Positions 54,305 to 64,000 of a DNA stretch of 64,000 nucleotides are shown piece after piece (positions within the stretch are counted from its first letter, which is position 1; each line of letters opens with the position of its first letter). Source of the DNA: Veillonella parvula (GTDB lineage Bacteria > Bacillota > Negativicutes > Veillonellales > Veillonellaceae); NCBI RefSeq assembly GCF_902810435.1, contig NZ_LR778174.1:1289501-1353500 (forward strand), written 5' to 3'. The position numbers were made by a program, and so were the translations under genes. The notes beneath the pieces were generated by a model. That model did no database searches. It was not told the DNA's origin and worked only from the letters and a program-made list of their open reading frames with translations.

Positions 54305-57157
54305 TTATTTCTTATGCTTTGCTGCTTTCATAAATTTCTTAGTCTGTTCCAATACAGGACCTAAGAATTTGCCGGTATAGCTTTCTTTCACCTTAACAAT
54401 TTCCTCAGGCGTACCAGTTGCCACGATAGTGCCTCCGCGATTACCACCTTCAGGACCAAGATCAATAATGTGATCAGCCATCTTAATAACATCTAAATTA
54501 TGTTCGATAACAACAACTGTATCTCCGCCCTCTACAAGTTGTTGCAATACATGTAACAACTTACGAATATCTTCAGCATGAAGACCTGTAGTAGGCTCAT
54601 CGAGGATGTATAGCGTTTTACCGGTGCTACGACGCGCTAGTTCTGTAGCTAATTTAACCCGTTGAGCCTCACCACCAGATAATGTAGTAGCCGCCTGACC
54701 TAAACGGATATACCCAAGGCCAACCTCTTGGAGGGTAACCATCTTACGGTTAATTTTAGGGATGGCACTAAAGAATTCTACCGCATCATCAACTGTCATA
54801 TCTAATACATCAGCAATGGATTTACCTTTATATTTAACCTCCAAGGTTTCACGATTATATCGCGCTCCTTTGCAGACTTCACAAGGCACGTATACATCTG
54901 GAAGAAAATGCATTTCAATCTTGATAATACCATCACCACGACAAGCTTCACAGCGGCCACCTTTTACGTTAAAGCTAAAGCGCCCTTGTTTGTAACCGCG
55001 CATCTTTGCTTCCGGTGTTTGACTATAGAGCTCGCGTATGGCATCGAATACACCCGTGTATGTAGCTGGATTGGAACGAGGTGTACGGCCAATCGGACTT
55101 TGATCAATATTGATGATTTTATCGATATGTTCAAGACCACGGATTTCTTTATGAGCCCCTACTTTGTGGTTAGAGCGATATAATTGATTAGCTAAACCTT
55201 TGTAGAGAATTTCATTAATCAAGGTAGACTTACCAGAACCGCTGACACCAGTAACAACATTAAACAAGCCAATAGGGAATTTTACATTTACATTTTGTAA
55301 ATTGTTTTCCTTAGCACCGCGAATTTCAATGCAGTTCTTACCTGGTTTACGGCGTTCTTCCGGAAGAGCGATAAATTTACGACCACTCAAATACTGACCA
55401 GTAATGGAGTTTTCTACCTTCATCACTTCCTTAACAGTACCTTCTGCAATGATTTGACCCCCATGTTCACCTGCTCCAGGACCGATATCTACTAAATAAT
55501 CGGCAGCACGCATCGTATCTTCATCATGTTCTACAACGAGCAAGGTATTGCCTAAGTCACGTAACCCTTTTAATGTATCGATGAGTCGATCATTATCGCG
55601 TTGATGTAAACCGATAGATGGCTCATCTAGGATATATAATACACCTACTAAGCCAGAGCCGATCTGTGTAGCTAACCGAATACGCTGTGCTTCACCACCA
55701 GATAATGTGCCTGCACTACGGTTCATTGTTAAGTAATCGAGACCTACATTATTAAGAAAACCTAGACGAGCATTGATTTCCTTTAAAATTTGAGCACCAA
55801 TCACTTGTTCACGTTCAGTTAACTGTAGATTACCAAAGAAATCGAGTGCTTCTTTAATAGTTAACTGCGTTACTTCGTTGATATTCTTATCCCCTACAGT
55901 AATAGCTAATACTTCAGGTTTAAGACGAGCCCCATGACATGTAGTACACGGCTTAATAGACATAAACTTTTCAAATTCTTCACGCATAGAGTCTGTAGAG
56001 GCTTCACTATGACGGCGCTTAACCATCGGTAAAATACCTTCGTACTCAGTAAAGAATTCCTTTATCTCACCTCTCATATTTTCATAGGTGAAGCTTACCT
56101 TATCCGTCGTACCGTACATCACCTTTTTCTGTAATGCTTTCGGCAATTCATCATAGGTGGAGTCTAAGGAATATCCATTAGCTTTTAATAGACCTTCTAC
56201 TTGACGCATAAACCAAGCATTAGGATTGGAGCTCAAGGCTTGCACGCAACCATCGGCAAAGCTAATAGATCCATCTGGAATAACGCGCTCCTCATCAACC
56301 TCCATAGTAGAACCAATCCCTAAACAAGATGGGCACGCACCAAACGGACTATTAAAAGAGAACATACGTGGTTCAATTTTAGGTAATGAAATATGACAAT
56401 CTGGGCACGCAAAATGTTGGCTATACATGTGTTCAGGTCCGTCTACCTCTTGAATCACAACGATGCCTTCTGCCCATTTTGAAGCGGTCTCCATAGAGTC
56501 AGCCAACCGAGATTCAATGCCTTCTTTTACAACGAGACGGTCCACAACGATATCGATGGAATGCTTCTTATTTTTCTCTAATACAATTTCTTCGTCCAAG
56601 GTACGCACTACACCGTCTACTCGAGCACGAACAAAGCCTTCCTTGCGAAGTTGTTCAAACACCGATTTATGTTCCCCTTTTTTACCTTGAATCATAGGGG
56701 CCAGCACTAAAACCTTTGTACCTTCGGGAAAGCTCATTACATCGTCGGTCATTTGTTGTATTGTTTGCTGAGTAATAGGCTTACCACACTCTGGACAGTG
56801 TGCATGACCTACGCGTGCAAATAACAGACGTAAATAGTCGTAAATCTCCGTTACGGTACCAACCGTAGAACGAGGGTTGCGACTCGTCGTCTTTTGGTCG
56901 ATAGAAATGGCTGGAGATAAACCTTCAATATAATCGACATCGGGTTTATCCATTTGTCCCAAAAATTGACGTGCATACGCAGACAGGGACTCAACATAAC
57001 GTCGTTGCCCTTCTGCGTAAATCGTATCAAATGCTAGGGATGATTTACCCGAACCACTGAGGCCAGTTAAGACGATAAACTGATCACGTGGTAAGGATAT
57101 ATCAATATTTTTTAGGTTATGCTGACGCGCACCTTTTACAATCAATTGATCTTTCAT
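54305..57157 (-). CDS. uvrA: Excinuclease ABC subunit A
   Basis: 950 residues, full length, with two ABC ATPase modules. The first has [20 protein letters not shown] and signature [20 protein letters not shown]. The second has [20 protein letters not shown] and [20 protein letters not shown]. Zinc-finger cysteines are in [23 protein letters not shown] and CEVCKGAR. It scans DNA for lesions as a dimer with UvrB. AGGAAAG precedes the ATG. A weak terminator separates it from uvrB. Confidence 0.97.
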   Translation of the reverse strand: MKDQLIVKGARQHNLKNIDISLPRDQFIVLTGLSGSGKSSLAFDTIYAEGQRRYVESLSAYARQFLGQMDKPDVDYIEGLSPAISIDQKTTSRNPRSTVGTVTEIYDYLRLLFARVGHAHCPECGKPITQQTIQQMTDDVMSFPEGTKVLVLAPMIQGKKGEHKSVFEQLRKEGFVRARVDGVVRTLDEEIVLEKNKKHSIDIVVDRLVVKEGIESRLADSMETASKWAEGIVVIQEVDGPEHMYSQHFACPDCHISLPKIEPRMFSFNSPFGACPSCLGIGSTMEVDEERVIPDGSISFADGCVQALSSNPNAWFMRQVEGLLKANGYSLDSTYDELPKALQKKVMYGTTDKVSFTYENMRGEIKEFFTEYEGILPMVKRRHSEASTDSMREEFEKFMSIKPCTTCHGARLKPEVLAITVGDKNINEVTQLTIKEALDFFGNLQLTEREQVIGAQILKEINARLGFLNNVGLDYLTMNRSAGTLSGGEAQRIRLATQIGSGLVGVLYILDEPSIGLHQRDNDRLIDTLKGLRDLGNTLLVVEHDEDTMRAADYLVDIGPGAGEHGGQIIAEGTVKEVMKVENSITGQYLSGRKFIALPEERRKPGKNCIEIRGAKENNLQNVNVKFPIGLFNVVTGVSGSGKSTLINEILYKGLANQLYRSNHKVGAHKEIRGLEHIDKIINIDQSPIGRTPRSNPATYTGVFDAIRELYSQTPEAKMRGYKQGRFSFNVKGGRCEACRGDGIIKIEMHFLPDVYVPCEVCKGARYNRETLEVKYKGKSIADVLDMTVDDAVEFFSAIPKINRKMVTLQEVGLGYIRLGQAATTLSGGEAQRVKLATELARRSTGKTLYILDEPTTGLHAEDIRKLLHVLQQLVEGGDTVVVIEHNLDVIKMADHIIDLGPEGGNRGGTIVATGTPEEIVKVKESYTGKFLGPVLEQTKKFMKAAKHKK

Positions 57158-57173
57158 TATCTTTCCTATTTAA

Positions 57174-57201
57174 AGAGATGATACCAAACGGCATCATCTC
57201 T
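57174..57201 (-). terminator. Possible terminator or attenuator between uvrB and uvrA
   Basis: 12-bp stem (one G-U) AGAGATGATGCC/GGTATCATCTCT with loop GTTT. Only TTTAAAT follows on the minus strand and it lies 17-44 nt before the uvrA ATG, so it may be leaky. Confidence 0.4.
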
Positions 57202-57291
57202 CTGATTACTAACATGAAATAATATATGTATATTATCGCACATATAGTCTATATAATCTATGTGTTTTCTTACAATCTTCTAAAATTGCTC

Positions 57292-59469
57292 CTAAGATTT
57301 ACTTTTTGGACTTGTCCGCTTTCTAGATTTGGTAGAAACTGGCTTCTTCAACTTGCTATCTCCTGCACTATGCATATCGGACCATTGTTGACGTAATACG
57401 CCCAATTGATCACGTAACTTAGCTGCGGTTTCAAATTCAAGTTGCTTGGCGGCGGCCTTCATTTGACGATCTAGCTCTTCAATCTTATTGTACAATTCTT
57501 CCGGTGTTATATCTGCCACCTTAGGTGTTGATGTATCTTGAACATATGGTTCGTGTCCATGATCCATGCCCTCTGAGGATTTTTTTTGTTTTCCTTTTTT
57601 CGGTGAAAGTCCCTTTCCATCGGTAACCATATCTTCTTCGATTTTCGTTAATTCGATAAGCTCTTTTACATCTTTAGATACAGATTTAGGCGTAATATTA
57701 TGTTCAATATTATAAGTCTCTTGCACGGCACGACGACGATCGGTTTCATCGATAGCTCGTTGCATAGAACCTGTTACACGATCTGCGTACATGATAACAT
57801 GACCATTCACATTACGGGCCGCACGACCTATAGTTTGAATCATAGCCGTATCGGAGCGCAAGAAACCTTCCTTATCCGCATCTAAGATAGCAACTAAGGA
57901 AACCTCTGGCATATCGAGGCCTTCACGAAGCAAGTTAATACCAACTAATACATCGAATACGCCAGCCCGCAAATCACGAATGATTTCGGCCCGCTCAATA
58001 GTAACAATATCGGAATGAAGATAGCGAACTCGTACGCCCATTTCCTTCAAGAATTCCGTTAAGTCCTCAGCCATCTTCTTCGTCAATGTCGTAACAAGAA
58101 CCCGTTCGTTCTTGGCAGCTCGTTTGTGAATTTCTCCAAGCAAGTCATCCATTTGCCCCTTAATAGGACGAATTTCTATAGATGGATCTAATAGGCCCGT
58201 AGGACGTATGATTTGCTCTGCAATATTCGTTTCTACTTCCATTTCGTATGGACCAGGCGTTGCCGATACGTAAACAATTTGATTGATACGCTCTACAAAT
58301 TCATCGAATTGAAGCGGTCTATTATCGAGTGCAGAAGGAAGGCGGAAACCGTATTCTATAAGAGATTCTTTACGCGCACGGTCACCATTGTACATGGCCC
58401 GTATCTGAGGCATCGTCACATGAGACTCGTCCACCATGATGAGAAAATCATCTGGGAAATAATCAATCAATGTAAACGGTGCTTCCCCAGCCTTGCGTTC
58501 AGACATATGACGTGAATAGTTTTCGATGCCCGAGCAATAGCCCATTTCTTGCATCATTTCTATATCATAACGGGTACGCTGTTCTAAGCGCTGAGCCTCC
58601 AATAGACGGTCAGCAGCCTTTAACTTCGCTAACTGCTCATCTAGTTCGGCTTCTATACGCTCTACGGCAATATTCATCTTCTCTTTCGTCGTCACATAGT
58701 GAGATGCCGGATAGACAGCAACGTGTTTGCGTTCCGCAATAATTTCACCCGTCAAGGAATCTACCTCTACGAGGCGGTCGATTTCATCACCAAAAAGCTC
58801 CACCCGAATGGCTCTTTCACTATAAGCGGCAGGGAAAATATCAATCGTATCCCCTTGTACACGGAAGGTGCCGCGAATAAAGTTCATATCATTTCTCGTA
58901 TATTGAATATCTACGAGTTTAGATAAGATTTCATCGCGCGATTTCGTTTGACCTAAGCGTAAGGACAATACAAGATCAGAATAGTCCTCAGGGTCACCTA
59001 AGCCATAAATACAGCTAACAGAGGCAACGATAATGACATCTCGGCGCTCAAATAGGCTCATCGTAGCGCTATGTCGCAGTTTATCGATTTCATCATTAAT
59101 AGACGCATCCTTCTCGATATATGTATCACTAGAAGGAATATAGGCCTCCGGTTGATAAAAATCGTAGTAAGATACAAAATATTCTACCGCATTATTAGGG
59201 AAGAAACTTTTAAACTCGCTACATAATTGAGCAGCCAAGGTTTTATTGTGAGCAATGATCAAGGTCGGCTTTTGAACTGCCTCAATAACCTTGGCCATTG
59301 TAAAGGTCTTACCAGTACCAGTGGCACCGAGCAAAACTTGGGCCCATTCACCGCGTTCAATGCCTTCCGTTAAGGATTGAATCGCAATAGGTTGGTCCCC
59401 TGTAGGTGCAAAGGGCGCCTCCACTTTAAATGGTTGGCCCCCCTCGTAATTATATGTACTATGCTTCAT
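57292..59469 (-). CDS. uvrB: Excinuclease ABC subunit B
   Basis: 725 residues. Superfamily 2 helicase-type motifs include [20 protein letters not shown], the beta-hairpin [30 protein letters not shown] and [20 protein letters not shown]. The C-terminal UVR domain reads [20 protein letters not shown]. It verifies lesions and recruits UvrC. A Ser/Lys-rich tail ([14 protein letters not shown]) makes it longer than many homologues. Its ATG overlaps the stop of the small upstream gene (TAATG), tying it to the smc-ftsY transcript. Confidence 0.97.
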   Translation of the reverse strand: MKHSTYNYEGGQPFKVEAPFAPTGDQPIAIQSLTEGIERGEWAQVLLGATGTGKTFTMAKVIEAVQKPTLIIAHNKTLAAQLCSEFKSFFPNNAVEYFVSYYDFYQPEAYIPSSDTYIEKDASINDEIDKLRHSATMSLFERRDVIIVASVSCIYGLGDPEDYSDLVLSLRLGQTKSRDEILSKLVDIQYTRNDMNFIRGTFRVQGDTIDIFPAAYSERAIRVELFGDEIDRLVEVDSLTGEIIAERKHVAVYPASHYVTTKEKMNIAVERIEAELDEQLAKLKAADRLLEAQRLEQRTRYDIEMMQEMGYCSGIENYSRHMSERKAGEAPFTLIDYFPDDFLIMVDESHVTMPQIRAMYNGDRARKESLIEYGFRLPSALDNRPLQFDEFVERINQIVYVSATPGPYEMEVETNIAEQIIRPTGLLDPSIEIRPIKGQMDDLLGEIHKRAAKNERVLVTTLTKKMAEDLTEFLKEMGVRVRYLHSDIVTIERAEIIRDLRAGVFDVLVGINLLREGLDMPEVSLVAILDADKEGFLRSDTAMIQTIGRAARNVNGHVIMYADRVTGSMQRAIDETDRRRAVQETYNIEHNITPKSVSKDVKELIELTKIEEDMVTDGKGLSPKKGKQKKSSEGMDHGHEPYVQDTSTPKVADITPEELYNKIEELDRQMKAAAKQLEFETAAKLRDQLGVLRQQWSDMHSAGDSKLKKPVSTKSRKRTSPKSKS

Positions 59470-59852
59470 TACTGTTCATCCTGATGTTTACGGATGGCTT
59501 TCATTTCTTCATCCGTCAAACGACGACCTACATTTTCCGCTTGATTCAACGTATCCTCACCTTCTAAGACTTCGATGAGCATAGCAATAGAAAAGCGATC
59601 TAGTGTAGGTGTGGTCTTCTGGATTTCATCAGCCATCATCCAATCTGATTCAGTATAGTTATTAATACGTTCTGTAATTTCTTCCCAGTTTGAAAGTAGC
59701 AATCTCGTAATGGGGCGATATAGTTCAATACCGAAGTACTCGATTAAGCTAACTATCTTATTCATATTTTCTAGGCTAACATTACATTCATTTTTTTTAT
59801 TTTCAGATTCTACATATTCAAGTAAGAATTCCCGGTTATATTTATTTGTCAC
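59469..59852 (-). CDS. Small unknown protein between ftsY and uvrB
   Basis: 127 residues, acidic and helical ([60 protein letters not shown]). No helix-turn-helix or metal motif was seen. In many Firmicutes ylxM follows ftsY, but this protein does not read as YlxM. It begins at a GTG inside the last 11 nt of ftsY and its stop overlaps the uvrB ATG, so it bridges two unrelated core genes by translational coupling. Function unknown. Confidence 0.7.
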   Translation of the reverse strand: MTNKYNREFLLEYVESENKKNECNVSLENMNKIVSLIEYFGIELYRPITRLLLSNWEEITERINNYTESDWMMADEIQKTTPTLDRFSIAMLIEVLEGEDTLNQAENVGRRLTDEEMKAIRKHQDEQ

Positions 59853-60777
59853 CTTGAATCATTCCTTTATTAAATAGTGCATTAGCAAATTCTTTTGCAT
59901 TAAATGGACGCAAGTCATCCATACCTTCGCCAACGCCAATCCAGCGTACGGGTACGCCCAGTTCCTCTTTAATAGAGATAACTACGCCGCCTTTTGCTGT
60001 ACCATCTAGTTTAGTTACTACAATACCATTTACTGGTACAGCTTGACCAAATAATTTAGCTTGGCTTACTGCATTTTGACCCGTAGTACCATCTAAAACG
60101 AGCAATGTTTGATGCGGCGCACCTTCTACGTGGTTATTCGCTACGCGCCCCATCTTTTTAAGCTCTTCCATAAGGTTAACCTTAGTATGTAGACGACCAG
60201 CCGTATCTACGATAACAAGGTCTGCATTACGAGCTTTCGCAGCTTCCATTGCATCATATACAACGGCAGCAGGGTCTGCGCCTTCTTTATGTTTAACAAT
60301 CGGCACACCAACGCGATCAGCCCAAATGGATAATTGGTCAGCTGCAGCGGCACGGAATGTATCACCTGCAGCAATGATAACCTTTTTACCTTCTTTAGTA
60401 TAATAGTTAGCCAATTTAGCGATTGTCGTTGTTTTACCAACACCATTTACACCAACTACGAGGATAACCTCAGGATGGTGCAAAGTAATTTCATCTTCTT
60501 GATCGATGAGCATTTCCGTGATGCGGTCTTCCATAAACGGCATTACATCGCCTGTATGATTAATGATACCTTCTGTTACACCACGACGAATTTCTTTCAT
60601 CAAGTATTCTGTCGTCTTAGGGCCTAGATCACTAGTAAGCATAACTGCTTCTAAATCATCTAAAAAATCATCATCGATTTGCGCATAACCAATAACGATG
60701 CTTTCTACATTTTTTACAAAAGACTTACGAGTTTTCTCTAAACCGTCTTTAATTCTATCAAAGAATCCAAATGCCAT
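59842..60777 (-). CDS. ftsY: Signal recognition particle receptor FtsY
   Basis: 311 residues comprising the N and G domains only (no long acidic A domain). GTPase motifs: [20 protein letters not shown] (G1), [34 protein letters not shown] (G3), [12 protein letters not shown] (G4) and [17 protein letters not shown]. It receives SRP-ribosome complexes at the inner membrane. The ATG overlaps the smc stop (TAATG) with GGAGG upstream. smc-ftsY is the usual Firmicute order. Confidence 0.97.
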   Translation of the reverse strand: MAFGFFDRIKDGLEKTRKSFVKNVESIVIGYAQIDDDFLDDLEAVMLTSDLGPKTTEYLMKEIRRGVTEGIINHTGDVMPFMEDRITEMLIDQEDEITLHHPEVILVVGVNGVGKTTTIAKLANYYTKEGKKVIIAAGDTFRAAAADQLSIWADRVGVPIVKHKEGADPAAVVYDAMEAAKARNADLVIVDTAGRLHTKVNLMEELKKMGRVANNHVEGAPHQTLLVLDGTTGQNAVSQAKLFGQAVPVNGIVVTKLDGTAKGGVVISIKEELGVPVRWIGVGEGMDDLRPFNAKEFANALFNKGMIQGDK

Positions 60778-63700
60778 TATGCTAGATCCTCCTTCACATC
60801 TTCAAATGCTACTGTTAATAATCGCGATACACCGCGTTCCACCATGGTTACCCCTTGAAGTACTTCGGCAGCTTCCATCGTCTTTTTACGGTGAGATACA
60901 ACGATAAATTGTGTTTCTTTATTTATTCGATTTAAGTAAGAGCTAAATCGTTCAACATTAGCTTCGTCAAGCGCCGCGTCAACTTCGTCAAGCACACAGA
61001 ACGGAGCTGGACGATAGTCAAGGAATGAGAACAATAAAGCGATAACCGTAAGAGCACGCTCACCACCCGATAAAAGTGTCAATTGTTGACGCTTTTTCCC
61101 TGGTGGTTGAATGTAGAAGTCGATACCACCCGTCAAGATATTATCTGGATCAGTAAGTACAATTTGCGCAGTACCACCGCCAAACAATTGGCTGAATACT
61201 TCTTGGAATCTACGGCCTACCACATCCAATACATCATATAGCTGTGTACTCATCGCCTTATCCATTTCGGCAATAACCGCCTGTAATTGCGCCTTTGCCG
61301 TATCTAAATCAGCTAATTGTGTGGTTAAGAAATCATAGCGTTCTTTAGTCTCTTCGTATTCCTCAACGGCATTTGGATTGACTGGACCCAATTCGGCAAT
61401 TTCGGCTATCAAACGAGCTTGCTCATCCTTCCAATCGCTAACGGAGCCTTCAATGCGAAGGACTTGAGCATCTTCCAAAGTAAAGCCTAGCTCTTGTAAT
61501 TCTTCTACAAAGCGCTCACAGTCCATGCGATGACGTGTAATTTTACCTTCCATATCAACAAGGCGACCTTGCACCACTTTGTAGCGTTGATTCAATCGGT
61601 CTTGCTCACTGAGGATAGATTCCATTTCCTCGCGCCCCGTAGATGTTTTATCATAAGCTTCATCGCGAAGGGCACGTAATCGTTCAACCTCAGCCGTAGC
61701 AGAGGTCAACTCTTGTTCTGCAACTTCCTGAGCCAGAGGGATATCCTCTTCATAGCGTTGTGTAGTACTAACTAACAAATTACGAAGTGGTGTTAAACGC
61801 TCAATAATACTAGAAATAGACTGATTACGCTGTTCACGTTGTGATTCCCGTTCCTGAATGGTATGTCGCAAGGTATCACAAGTAAGGCGAGCTTCTGTAA
61901 AAGCTTCATACGCCTCTTGTTGCACCTTTTGCAACACGGTTAATCGACCCATCAACGCCCCTTGATTACCATCCATACCATGATCCTCTTGCAAGGAAGC
62001 TAATGCTGTTTCTTGATCTTTCAAGTTAGCTGTTGTAGTAGCCAAATCAATATCAATTTGTACTAAACGTTGCTCTTCTTCATGGAGAACACGTTTCTTA
62101 CGATCCAGCTGATTTTGTATATTTTGTACCTTTGTTTCACTAGCCACATAGAGTAAGTTCGTATGTTGATAGCTTTCATCAAGAGTCGCTTGATCCTTTT
62201 CAGTCTCTTCAACCCGTTTTTCAAGGCTTTCTAAGTTAGCTATTAAGGAGCGAATTTGTTCTTCAATTTGTACCAGTTCTTGTTCAAGACTAGCAGCCTC
62301 TTCCTTGCGGCTCAATACAGAAGCACGCTTACGTTTTGTGGCACCACCGGTTAGAGAACCACCAGGTTGAAATTGTTCCCCTGTAAGAGTTACGATGCGC
62401 AATTGCTGATTGTATTTTTTCTGTAATCCAATGGCATCATCCATGGAAGACACTACCAAGGTGCGCCCCAATAAGTATTGGAAAATATGGGCGTATTTAT
62501 TATCAAAAGAAATACAATCAACAGCAGTGCCTAATACACAGCTTTCATGTAAAGCCGGTGTATCATATGGTTTACCTTTAACAGAATCCATCGGCAAAAA
62601 GGTTACGCGACCACCTTGGATAGATTTCAAATAATTGACACCCTCCGCAGCAGCGCGAGCTGTAGTAGTTACAACGTGGTTAACACTACCGCCTAAGGCC
62701 GTTTCGATAGCCGTAGTATATTTCTCCTCTACCGTAAAGAGATCGCCAACAGCGCCCGTGATCTGTTCGCGCCAAGAACCTTTACCATTGAGGATGTTCT
62801 TTGTGCCTTCTAAGTAACCTTCGTGCTGTTCCTCCCACTGTGCTAATAGTTCTAATCGACCTTTTGCACGTTGTTCTTGAGTGCGCAGCTTTTGTAATTC
62901 CTTACGCTCTTCACGCGCTTTCATGACCGCATCCTTAGCATCATCAACGAGGGCTTGTCGTTGAGCAGATAAGGCATTAAACTTTTGACCTAGCGCTTCA
63001 AATTCAGAACGAGCGACTTGTAGTTCACTATCTACCTGTGCTATTTCAGATTCTAGAATAGCACATTGATTTTTACTTTCCCCCTTGCGAGCTTCTAAGC
63101 TCCGAATACTAGCCTTAGCCGTTTCAATAGCACTCACAACTTCTAATTGACGTTTCTCAAAAGCCTCTCGATTGGATTGCAAGGATTGGAACTTAGCTTG
63201 TTCTGACCTTACATCTTCAACAGCCTTTTTGTAACTCGCTTCTAATTCTTCTAGATTAGACTCTTTTTCTACTAATTGAGCACTTTCATCTTGAATCAAT
63301 TGATTTAAGATGCGCAATTGTTGCTCCTCGCCCTTTTGCGTAGCCTCTAGCTCGCTAATGCGCATAGACGTTTCATCTAATTCACGGCGCGCTGTTTTTA
63401 GTTGCTCTTCTAAGAGACGTAAATGACCAGATAAGCGTTCTTCATCGCGTTGCTTTTCAGTATATTGAGCCTCCCACAACTTAAGCTGTTCCTGCTCTTT
63501 TGACGAGGACGATTGCAATTCGTGACGACGAGCCTCTAATTTAGACAATTCAGTTTGAAGCTCAATTTCTTCATCTTTAAAGGCAATATTATCGTTTTCA
63601 AAACGTGTTAAAAGACGATCAGAGGTCTTATAATTGTGGAAGCCTAATGCCCCATCATAATCGCGCTTTGCGCGGCTTAAGGTCATATATTTTTTAGTCT

Positions 63701-64000
63701 TTTCCGCTTTTTCAGACAAAGGTCCTAATTGCTCTTCAATGGTAGCCATTACGTCTCGTACACGCTCCATATTACGATCTGTACTGGCAATACGACGCAA
63801 TGCATCTTCTTTATTGATCTTAAAGCGAGAAATACCTGCTACATCTTCAAAGATAAGGCGCCGTTCTTCAGGTTTAGAATTTAAAATAGCATCAATTCGG
63901 TTCTGCCCAATGATAGCCATGGAGTCTCTACCAAGACCGGTATCTGCTAGTAAAAGATGTATGTCCTTTAAACGACAAGATCGCTTATTAATGAGGAACT
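60777..64000 (-). CDS. smc: Chromosome segregation protein SMC (5' end cut by window edge)
   Basis: The frame is open to the right edge: upstream of the internal Met at 63920 it continues FLINKRSCRLKDIHLLLADT and GLGRDS, normal SMC sequence. The true start and Walker A therefore lie outside the window. About 1074 codons are present. Visible are a long coiled coil, the hinge (AIETALGGSVNHVVTTTARA), the return coil, the ABC signature LTLLSGGERALTVIALLFSF and Walker B FCVLDEVDAALDEANVERF. It compacts and segregates the chromosome with ScpAB. Confidence 0.96.
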   Translation of the reverse strand, partial: FLINKRSCRLKDIHLLLADTGLGRDSMAIIGQNRIDAILNSKPEERRLIFEDVAGISRFKINKEDALRRIASTDRNMERVRDVMATIEEQLGPLSEKAEKTKKYMTLSRAKRDYDGALGFHNYKTSDRLLTRFENDNIAFKDEEIELQTELSKLEARRHELQSSSSKEQEQLKLWEAQYTEKQRDEERLSGHLRLLEEQLKTARRELDETSMRISELEATQKGEEQQLRILNQLIQDESAQLVEKESNLEELEASYKKAVEDVRSEQAKFQSLQSNREAFEKRQLEVVSAIETAKASIRSLEARKGESKNQCAILESEIAQVDSELQVARSEFEALGQKFNALSAQRQALVDDAKDAVMKAREERKELQKLRTQEQRAKGRLELLAQWEEQHEGYLEGTKNILNGKGSWREQITGAVGDLFTVEEKYTTAIETALGGSVNHVVTTTARAAAEGVNYLKSIQGGRVTFLPMDSVKGKPYDTPALHESCVLGTAVDCISFDNKYAHIFQYLLGRTLVVSSMDDAIGLQKKYNQQLRIVTLTGEQFQPGGSLTGGATKRKRASVLSRKEEAASLEQELVQIEEQIRSLIANLESLEKRVEETEKDQATLDESYQHTNLLYVASETKVQNIQNQLDRKKRVLHEEEQRLVQIDIDLATTTANLKDQETALASLQEDHGMDGNQGALMGRLTVLQKVQQEAYEAFTEARLTCDTLRHTIQERESQREQRNQSISSIIERLTPLRNLLVSTTQRYEEDIPLAQEVAEQELTSATAEVERLRALRDEAYDKTSTGREEMESILSEQDRLNQRYKVVQGRLVDMEGKITRHRMDCERFVEELQELGFTLEDAQVLRIEGSVSDWKDEQARLIAEIAELGPVNPNAVEEYEETKERYDFLTTQLADLDTAKAQLQAVIAEMDKAMSTQLYDVLDVVGRRFQEVFSQLFGGGTAQIVLTDPDNILTGGIDFYIQPPGKKRQQLTLLSGGERALTVIALLFSFLDYRPAPFCVLDEVDAALDEANVERFSSYLNRINKETQFIVVSHRKKTMEAAEVLQGVTMVERGVSRLLTVAFEDVKEDLA

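Overview
The window looks like a chromosomal segment from a Veillonella-type bacterium (Negativicutes: AT-rich, Firmicute-related, but with an outer membrane). It combines a complete ADP-heptose/LPS inner-core pathway and a TonB-dependent receptor with Firmicute-style SMC, FtsY, NrdR and TerC genes. It also carries a full-length pyruvate carboxylase, as expected of a lactate/propionate fermenter. The genus is inferred from gene content only. No rRNA, tRNA, CRISPR array or intact transposase was seen, and no gap between genes exceeds 300 bases.

Layout. 1-2.3 kb: two tandem lipoprotein substrate-binding proteins of an ABC importer and a small unknown protein. 2.3-12 kb: one leftward block with nrdR, a membrane dipeptidase, gmhA, hldE, hldD, gmhB, two GT9 heptosyltransferases, a DnaQ-type exonuclease and an M18 aminopeptidase. 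The LPS genes overlap or nearly touch. Together they make ADP-L-glycero-D-manno-heptose from sedoheptulose-7-phosphate and transfer it to lipid A-Kdo. 12-27 kb: metabolic genes with their own terminators: pyc, a second M18 peptidase, a DASS anion symporter, Mrp/NBP35, a PLP aminotransferase, a VTT-domain membrane protein, a hotdog thioesterase, ilvE and an FAH-family hydrolase. They are followed by a macrodomain-SirTM-Ogt operon that suggests reversible ADP-ribosylation.

27-48 kb is the accessory part. At 28.5-35.2 kb a strongly AT-rich six-gene operon encodes an MBL-fold hydrolase, a trypsin-STAND ATPase fusion, a small unknown protein, a protein starting with an NSSSTSF motif, a radical SAM/SPASM enzyme and a large unknown protein. 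The first two resemble type I AVAST anti-phage systems; the radical SAM half looks like a peptide-modification module. This is the best candidate for an undescribed system. At 35.3-41.6 kb and 44.2-47.5 kb there is an array of orphan immunity-like and small unknown genes (SUKH/SMI1, DUF4375, TPR, ankyrin, SRPBCC, PD-(D/E)XK-like, HEPN-like). Several are separated by a repeated 60-nt terminator/promoter-like module. One SUKH-TPR gene and the TonB-dependent receptor are each broken by a frameshift.

48-64 kb is again core genome: rlmD, two TerC paralogues, a MATE exporter, uvrC, uvrA, uvrB, a small unknown protein, ftsY and the 5'-truncated smc gene, nearly all leftward. smc-ftsY-unknown-uvrB overlap end to end.
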